A stretch of 64,000 nucleotides of DNA from Denitrobaculum sp965232285 (GTDB taxonomy: Bacteria > Pseudomonadota > Alphaproteobacteria > Kiloniellales > Kiloniellaceae). The translations under genes were made by a program, and so were the position numbers. The notes beneath the pieces are model-generated. The model worked only from the letters and a program-made list of their open reading frames with translations, did no database searches and had not been told where the DNA came from. The stretch's first letter is position 1. The number at the start of each line of letters is the position of its first letter. The stretch is taken from NCBI GenBank assembly GCA_965232285.1, contig CBDDPL010000004.1, positions 1,984,001 to 2,048,000 of the forward strand, read 5' to 3'. Positions 59,418-64,000 of this stretch are shown here, piece after piece.

Positions 59418-59697
59418 AATACCTAGGGGCACTATTCATGCCTGATAGGGATTGTCTTCAGGGGCCTTCGGGCAGGAGAAGAGGCGCAGGTGATACGGCG
59501 TATCGTCAAGGCTTTTTGACGCCCTCCGAAGGTCCCTGAAGACAACCGGAACGGCAGGTTTCTGAGGCTTTCGGAAGGCGTCGCGCACGGCTTCCGATGC
59601 GCCGCATCGGATGCCGCCGCATCGCTGCGCCGCGCGCTCCTACCCGAAAACCTCAGAAACCTGTCCCTATAAGGCATGAATAGTGTCCCTAGGTATT
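59418..59697. repeat. 280-base non-coding element of nested inverted repeats (MITE-like or structured RNA)
   Basis: Outer arms 59418-59451 and 59664-59697 are inverted copies, 32 of 34 positions matching, starting AATACCTAGGG. Inside, arms 59452-59471/59526-59545 (19 of 20) and 59555-59574/59644-59663 (19 of 20) form two further long hairpins directly abutting the outer arms. Each has smaller palindromes in its loop: GATAC-GGC-GTATC at 59492-59504, GTCAA/TTGAC at 59505-59520, and CCGATGCG/CGCATCGG at 59594-59610. The whole folds as a three-way junction on either strand. The minus-strand frame through it is a by-product, not a gene. It lies in the 583-base gap between yajC and the DUF815 gene; the rest of that gap shows nothing else. 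Confidence 0.9.
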
Positions 59698-59849
59698 GTC
59701 CCACGGGCCCGTAAGCTTTGTTGCAATTGACCTTGCCCCTGCCGGTGGCTAGGTTCGCTCGTCCTCGGGGGCACCCTCATGGCGGGCCGACCAAGGGTCG
59801 TTCTTTCGCCCGGGATCTTCTCCATATTGGCTTTCTAACCGGCATTACC

Positions 59850-60740
59850 ATGAGTGATAGTAAAATTGACGATCTTGTGCCCCTCCTGACCCGGATTGCG
59901 ACGGCTTTGGAGCGCCTTGCGCCCGCCGAGCAGCTCTCCGCGTCGCTGCAGGATTCCGATGCCTTTGTCTGGCAGGCCGAGCACGATGTTCTCGAGGCCG
60001 TGAACAAGGTCAGCCGGGTGGATTTCGAGCTGCTCCAGGGCATCGACCGGCAGAGCGATATCCTGCTCGACAACACGCGGCGCTTCGCCCGGGGCTTTCC
60101 GGCCAACAACGCCCTGCTCTGGGGCGCGCGGGGCATGGGCAAATCTTCGCTGGTCAAGGCGGTGCATGCCACGGTGAACCGTGAGATCGCGCAAGAGGGT
60201 GAAGCTGCTAAAGGGCAAGCACTGGCCCTGGTGGAGATCCATCGAGAAGACATCCCGTCCCTGCCCCGCTTGCTGCAGCGTTTGAGGGAGGCAGGGCGTC
60301 CTACCATCCTCTTTTGCGACGACCTGAGCTTCGACGGTGACGATTCCACCTACAAGTCCCTGAAAGGCGTGCTGGAAGGTGGTATCGAGGGCCGTCCGGC
60401 CAATGTGATCTTTTACGCCACCTCGAACCGCCGGCACCTCATGGCGCGGGATATGATCGAGAACGAGCGTTCGACGGCGATCCATACTTCGGAAGCGGTG
60501 GAAGAGAAGGTCAGCCTCTCGGACCGCTTCGGTCTCTGGCTCGGCTTCCACAACTGCGATCAGGACACCTATTTCGCCATGATCGAAGGCTACGCCAGCC
60601 GCTACGGCCTGGAGGTTCCCTCCGAGCAGCTACGCGCGGAATCCAAGGAGTGGTCGATTACCCGGGGCAGCCGTTCGGGCCGCGTCGCCTGGCAGTACAT
60701 CCAGGATCTGGCCGGCCGGCTGGGCAAGCGGCTGGACTGA
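59850..60740 (+). CDS. DUF815 AAA+ ATPase
   Basis: A 296-residue ATP-binding protein with GARGMGKSSLVKAVH (Walker A), ILFCDDLSFD (Walker B) and IFYATSNRRHL (sensor 1). This is the DUF815 family, usually encoded beside yajC in alphaproteobacteria, as here. ATG at 59850 is preferred to the longer frame from 59718, whose first 44 residues have no family match. Its function is unknown. Confidence 0.9.
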   Translation: MSDSKIDDLVPLLTRIATALERLAPAEQLSASLQDSDAFVWQAEHDVLEAVNKVSRVDFELLQGIDRQSDILLDNTRRFARGFPANNALLWGARGMGKSSLVKAVHATVNREIAQEGEAAKGQALALVEIHREDIPSLPRLLQRLREAGRPTILFCDDLSFDGDDSTYKSLKGVLEGGIEGRPANVIFYATSNRRHLMARDMIENERSTAIHTSEAVEEKVSLSDRFGLWLGFHNCDQDTYFAMIEGYASRYGLEVPSEQLRAESKEWSITRGSRSGRVAWQYIQDLAGRLGKRLD

Positions 60741-60741
60741 A

Positions 60742-62139
60742 TCAGCGCTGGGCCTGCTGCTTCCCGAGCAGCTTTCGGGGGTCTACGGCCCGGGTCCCCT
60801 GCCGGATTTCGAAGTGAAGCTGCGGTGTGGTGACGTTACCCGTGCGCCCGACCTTGGCGATGGCCTGGCCTCGCTTTACCGTATCCCCACGGCGGACCAG
60901 CACTTCGCTCAGATGCGCGTAGGCCGTCACCCAGCCGTCGGAATGGCGAATCAGCAGCAGGCGCCCGAAGCCCCGCAGTTCATTACCCGCATAGGCAATG
61001 ACACCGTTTTCGGCGGCCCGAACCGTCGCGCCGAGCGGTCCCTCGATGTTGATTCCGTCGTTGTGTACGCCGTCCCCCTTGCTGCCGAAGGAGGAGAGGA
61101 TGCGCCCCTGCAGAGGCCAGAGGAACTTGCCGCTGGCGCGCGGCGGCGGCTTGGGTATACCTGCCGGCGGCCGCTGAACGGATTTCGGTGGCGCCGCCCG
61201 TGCCGTCTGCGTCGCTTTTGGCGCAACCGCAGCAGGGGGATTTGTCTTTGGCTGCAGCGAAGGCTTCGGTTTTGCCCTCGGCAGGGGCGCGGCTGTTCTG
61301 GCTGGTTGCTGCACCGCAGCTTCCCGCGTTTCCCCGGCTGTAACCTGCGGCTTAACCTCCGGCGTTGGGGCGACTTGGGGTGTCGGGGCGGTTTGCGCTT
61401 TAGCCCCCGTTTCCCGGACATTGGCCGCGGCGAGCTGCGTCGTTGCCGCGTCGAAGGCGTTGTTCGAACCGGGCAGATTGAGCACCTGCCCGACCGAAAT
61501 GCGATAGGGTGGCGGGATCCGGTTCAACTGCACCAAACTGCGAATATCGATCCGATAGCGCCGCGAGATGCCATAGACCGTGTCTCCCCGGGTCACGATA
61601 TGCCGGGTGGGAATCGGTACGATCAGCTTCTGCCCGGGCGCCAGTTTGTAGGGCGGCCCAAGCCGGTTGGCCTCCAGCAGCGAGCGGATCGGAACGTTGA
61701 GCTTGCGCGCAATCGAAAAGACGTTCTCCCCAGCCGAAACCTCGTAGCTGTTAACACCTGGCACAACTGCGGGGCGTGCTTGGGCTACCGCGGCCTTCGT
61801 CGGTGACGCCTGCCGCGTCTCTACGACCGGTTTACGCGCGGGCGCCGGGGCTGCTTCAGGTGCTTGAACCGGCCGTGGGTTTCGGCGCGGTAGAGGCAGC
61901 GCGCGTGCCGTGATGGGCGCGGCTGATGGAACCTCAATGCGGGGAAGGCTCCCAAGACGGTCGCTCGAAAACCCGGGCGGCACTGCCGGTTTGCGCTCAG
62001 GCACCGGCGGCGGATCCGGGGGTGTCGGCAAGCGTGAGATCTCTCTGCCCCCCGCGCAGGCAGCAAGAACGGCCAGACCCAGCATGACAACCGCCAGCCG
62101 GGCAGCATGGCCTGCGCCGCGCCACAGCAGTTGCCTCAT
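60742..62139 (-). CDS. LysM/degenerate-LytM (M23) lipoprotein, NlpD-like amidase activator
   Basis: A 465-residue lipoprotein (lipobox LAAC, Cys28). A Pro-rich linker is followed by two LysM repeats (YEVSAGENVFSIARKLNVPIRSLLEANRL; HIVTRGDTVYGISRRYRIDIRSLVQLNRI), another Pro/Ala-rich linker and a C-terminal M23 domain. In that domain the zinc pattern is broken: HNDGINI has Asn where the metal-binding Asp belongs, and TPQLHFEI has Gln for the catalytic His of the HxH motif. It is thus probably inactive and serves, like NlpD, to activate a cell-wall amidase at the septum. It lies 10 bases downstream of pcm on the same strand. Confidence 0.9.
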   Translation of the reverse strand: MRQLLWRGAGHAARLAVVMLGLAVLAACAGGREISRLPTPPDPPPVPERKPAVPPGFSSDRLGSLPRIEVPSAAPITARALPLPRRNPRPVQAPEAAPAPARKPVVETRQASPTKAAVAQARPAVVPGVNSYEVSAGENVFSIARKLNVPIRSLLEANRLGPPYKLAPGQKLIVPIPTRHIVTRGDTVYGISRRYRIDIRSLVQLNRIPPPYRISVGQVLNLPGSNNAFDAATTQLAAANVRETGAKAQTAPTPQVAPTPEVKPQVTAGETREAAVQQPARTAAPLPRAKPKPSLQPKTNPPAAVAPKATQTARAAPPKSVQRPPAGIPKPPPRASGKFLWPLQGRILSSFGSKGDGVHNDGINIEGPLGATVRAAENGVIAYAGNELRGFGRLLLIRHSDGWVTAYAHLSEVLVRRGDTVKRGQAIAKVGRTGNVTTPQLHFEIRQGTRAVDPRKLLGKQQAQR

Positions 62140-62149
62140 CGGACCGGCC

Positions 62150-62827
62150 TCATCGGGCGGATTGGGCTGCTTTCTGCGGTTCCGCAGCCGCCTCCGGTAA
62201 CTGGCCTTCGATCAGCGGGACGAATTTAACATCTCCCAGGCTTTCTTCGAACACGCCGTCTTGATTTCGGGTTAAGCGTACCAACTCTTGCGTACGACTG
62301 GAACGGCTGATCGGCAGGATCAGAATCCCATTGACCGCCAACTGGTCCACCAGCGCGCCGGGGATCTGGTCAGCGGCCGCCGTCACGATAATCCGCTCAA
62401 AAGGCGCCTGCGCCGGCCAGCCCAGGGACCCATCCCCAACATGGGTCGTGATATTGTGCAGCCGGAGTGCCGCAAAGCGCTCTTCGGCGCTGCGCATCAA
62501 GCCCCGGTAGCGCTCGATCGTGTAGAGCCGGCGGCAGAGCCGGGACAGAATAGCCGCCTGGTAACCGGATCCTGTGCCGATTTCCAGGACCTTCATGCGC
62601 CGGGTGACCTGCAGGGACTGGGTCATGAGGGCGACGACCTGCGGCTGGCTCAGCGTCTGGCCGTGGCCGATCGGCAGGGTCCGGTTATCGTAGGACTGAT
62701 GCTGGAACGGCGGCGGGACGAAGTCCTCGCGCGGAATGCGCTCGATCGCGGAAAGCACGTGCGTATCCGCAATGCCGCCGCGGCGCAGCTCCATGATCAG
62801 GCGGATCTTCCGGGCGGCAATGGTCAC
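62150..62827 (-). CDS. pcm: protein-L-isoaspartate O-methyltransferase
   Basis: A 225-residue SAM methyltransferase with LSAIERIPREDFVPPPF, LPIGHGQTLSQPQVVALMTQSL and VLEIGTGSGYQAAILSRL, then YTIERYRGL and IIVTAAADQIPGALVDQL. It repairs isoaspartyl residues. GTG at 62827 overlaps the surE stop (GTGA). pcm next to surE is a classical pair. Confidence 0.96.
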   Translation of the reverse strand: MTIAARKIRLIMELRRGGIADTHVLSAIERIPREDFVPPPFQHQSYDNRTLPIGHGQTLSQPQVVALMTQSLQVTRRMKVLEIGTGSGYQAAILSRLCRRLYTIERYRGLMRSAEERFAALRLHNITTHVGDGSLGWPAQAPFERIIVTAAADQIPGALVDQLAVNGILILPISRSSRTQELVRLTRNQDGVFEESLGDVKFVPLIEGQLPEAAAEPQKAAQSAR

Positions 62828-63606
62828 GCAAAGAGGTCCGTCAGGGTCTGCAGGCTCTGATTGTGGGTCAGATCCAGATGCAGCGGCGTTACGGATATGG
62901 CCCCCTCCTCGATCGCGGTCAGATCATCGCTCGCATCAGAGCTGGAGTGGCTGAGAAACTGTCCGATCCAGACATAGGGCCGGCCGCTGGGGTCCACGCC
63001 CTCCACCAGGTCCGTGCCCAGATCCCGGCGGCCCTGGCGGCAGATCCGCACCTCCTTAACCTCGTCCGGTGAGATCCCGGGGAAATTAACGTTGATCAGC
63101 AGCTCCGGCGTCCAGGCCATGCTCGCCAGGCGCCGCACGATATCGGGCGCGAAGCGCTTCGGCACATCCCAGGAGAGTTTCTCGTCCTTGCCACGGACCT
63201 GGCTGAAGGCAATCGCCCGGGTACCCAGGAGAGCCCCTTCCATCGCCGCGGCAACGGTCCCGGAGTAGGTGACATCCTCCCCCAGGTTCGCGCCGTGATT
63301 GATGCCCGACAGGACAAGATCCGCCGGCTTGTCGGCCAGCAGCTTCTTTTGCGCGACCAGAACGCAATCGGTCGGCGTGCCATCGACCGAATAACGCCCG
63401 TCACCATGCCGGCGGCTGCGCAGTGGCCGGCGCAGCGTCAGAGAGTGACTGGTGGCGGACTGCTCGCTTTCCGGCGCGACCACCCAGACATCGTCGGAAA
63501 GCTCCCGCGCGATGCCCTCCAGGGCCGCCAGACCCGGAGCATGAATACCGTCGTCGTTGGTTACGAGAATCCGCGCGCCCGCAAGATCGAAGCCGCCATT
63601 AACCAT
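62824..63606 (-). CDS. surE: 5'/3'-nucleotidase SurE
   Basis: A 260-residue phosphatase. ILVTNDDGIHAPGLAALEGIA holds the metal-binding Asp pair, VVAPESEQSATSHSLTL, DGTPTDCVLVA and LVLSGINHGANLGEDVTYSGTVAAAMEGAL are the family blocks. It overlaps serS by 8 bases and pcm by 4 bases. Confidence 0.97.
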   Translation of the reverse strand: MVNGGFDLAGARILVTNDDGIHAPGLAALEGIARELSDDVWVVAPESEQSATSHSLTLRRPLRSRRHGDGRYSVDGTPTDCVLVAQKKLLADKPADLVLSGINHGANLGEDVTYSGTVAAAMEGALLGTRAIAFSQVRGKDEKLSWDVPKRFAPDIVRRLASMAWTPELLINVNFPGISPDEVKEVRICRQGRRDLGTDLVEGVDPSGRPYVWIGQFLSHSSSDASDDLTAIEEGAISVTPLHLDLTHNQSLQTLTDLFA

Positions 63607-64000
63607 CCGCGCGCAAAACCTCCATGCCAGCCATGTAAGGACGCAGGGCTTCGGGAATGATCACCGAACCGTCCGCCTGCTGATAGTTTTCCACCACCGC
63701 AATGAGACAGCGCCCAACCGCCACGCCCGAACCATTGAGAGTGTGGACAAAATTCGTGCCCTTCTCTCCGCTTTTTCTGAAGCGGGCCTTCATCCGGCGC
63801 GCCTGAAAGTCGCCGCAGGTCGAGCAGCTCGAGATTTCACGATAGGCCTTCTGACCAGGCAGCCAGACCTCGATATCGTGGGTCCGGCGGGCGCCGAAGC
63901 CCATGTCGCCGGTTGAAAGCACCATGACGCGGTAAGGAAGCCCCAGGCGCTTGAGAACCTCTTCGGCGCAGCCGGTCATGCGCTCAAGCTCGGCATCGGA
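63599..64000 (-). CDS. serS: seryl-tRNA synthetase (partial, C-terminal ~133 residues)
   Basis: The C-terminal catalytic part: class II motif 2 region (RTHDIEVWLPGQKAYREISSCSTCGDFQARRMKARFR, with the usual WLPGQ and EISSCS blocks) and motif 3 (LNGSGVAVGRCLIAVVENYQ), ending EALRPYMAGMEVLRADG. The N-terminal part lies beyond the right edge. It heads the serS-surE-pcm transcript. Confidence 0.97.
   Translation of the reverse strand, partial: SDAELERMTGCAEEVLKRLGLPYRVMVLSTGDMGFGARRTHDIEVWLPGQKAYREISSCSTCGDFQARRMKARFRKSGEKGTNFVHTLNGSGVAVGRCLIAVVENYQQADGSVIIPEALRPYMAGMEVLRADG

Noticed and set aside
59432..59704. A 90-residue minus-strand open frame across the palindromic element
   Set aside because: It runs through inverted-repeat arms, is Arg/Ser-rich as expected of a GC-rich by-product frame, and has no ribosome site; the structure explains the sequence better than a protein does.
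1..64000. CRISPR arrays, insertion-sequence transposases, rRNA operons
   Set aside because: I saw no regularly spaced repeats of CRISPR type, no transposase frame and no rRNA sequence in the window.

Overview
The window comes from a GC-rich alphaproteobacterial chromosome, probably a Rhodospirillales-type lineage. The support is the serS-surE-pcm-LysM/M23-DUF815-yajC-secD-secF-Mth938-phytoene synthase-trmFO order, a DUF3126 gene, sdhE next to mfd, and an NADH-dehydrogenase-assembly-factor-like pair (NDUFAF3/NDUFAF6 homologues) beside secDF. This assignment rests on gene content and order as I recall them, not on a database search.

Layout. 1-4109 (minus): a four-gene catabolic operon of acyl-CoA synthetase, SDR, acyl-CoA dehydrogenase and APH-type kinase (cut by the window edge). 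Its gene set matches LvaE/D/C/A of levulinate/4-hydroxyacid degradation. 4277-6746: DsbA/FrnE-like thioredoxin-fold protein, a VOC protein, a GFA-family protein, a decayed copy of the DsbA-like 3' end, and an orphan membrane protein. 6890-14085: mfd, sdhE, a REC-Hpt response regulator and recG. 14099-20266: an iron-uptake block (Fur box, fecI-like sigma, fecR, STN-type TonB-dependent receptor, small membrane protein, a possible broken gene, tonB). 20329-21828: a tandem, fused DUF502 protein. 22141-22387: two tRNA-Leu genes. 22741-33802: DksA-like protein, DUF3126, small ORF, VOC, mtnN, MoxR/CoxE-type pair, PilZ, lipoprotein, DUF1499, retropepsin-like protease, ribbon-helix-helix protein, VOC, and a Tat-exported small subunit with a GMC oxidoreductase, closed by a strong terminator. 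34037-37924: an envelope-sensing operon (PepSY protein, OmpR-type regulator, sensor kinase, PAP2 phosphatase, small membrane protein).

37925-40126 is an accessory patch abutting tRNA-Lys, with no clear gene at its left end, an orphan membrane protein of unusual base composition, and a DNA adenine methylase broken by several frameshifts. 40332-43780: coaD and gyrA. 44251-48504: a periplasmic ligand-binding protein paired with a large hybrid histidine kinase. 48597-54973: elaA-like GNAT, ssb, uvrA, trmFO and the NDUFAF6-like protein. 55197-59266: a hairpin, an OmpA-like lipoprotein, the Mth938 protein and secF-secD-yajC. 59418-59697 is a non-coding element built almost entirely of nested inverted repeats. 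59850-64000: DUF815 ATPase, LysM/degenerate LytM lipoprotein, pcm, surE and the 3' part of serS.

Most genes are ordinary housekeeping. The parts most worth a second look are the nested-palindrome element (59418-59697), the Lva-like operon (1-4109), the duplicated-and-fused DUF502 gene, the hybrid kinase whose Hpt-like tail lacks its histidine, and the decayed methylase beside tRNA-Lys.
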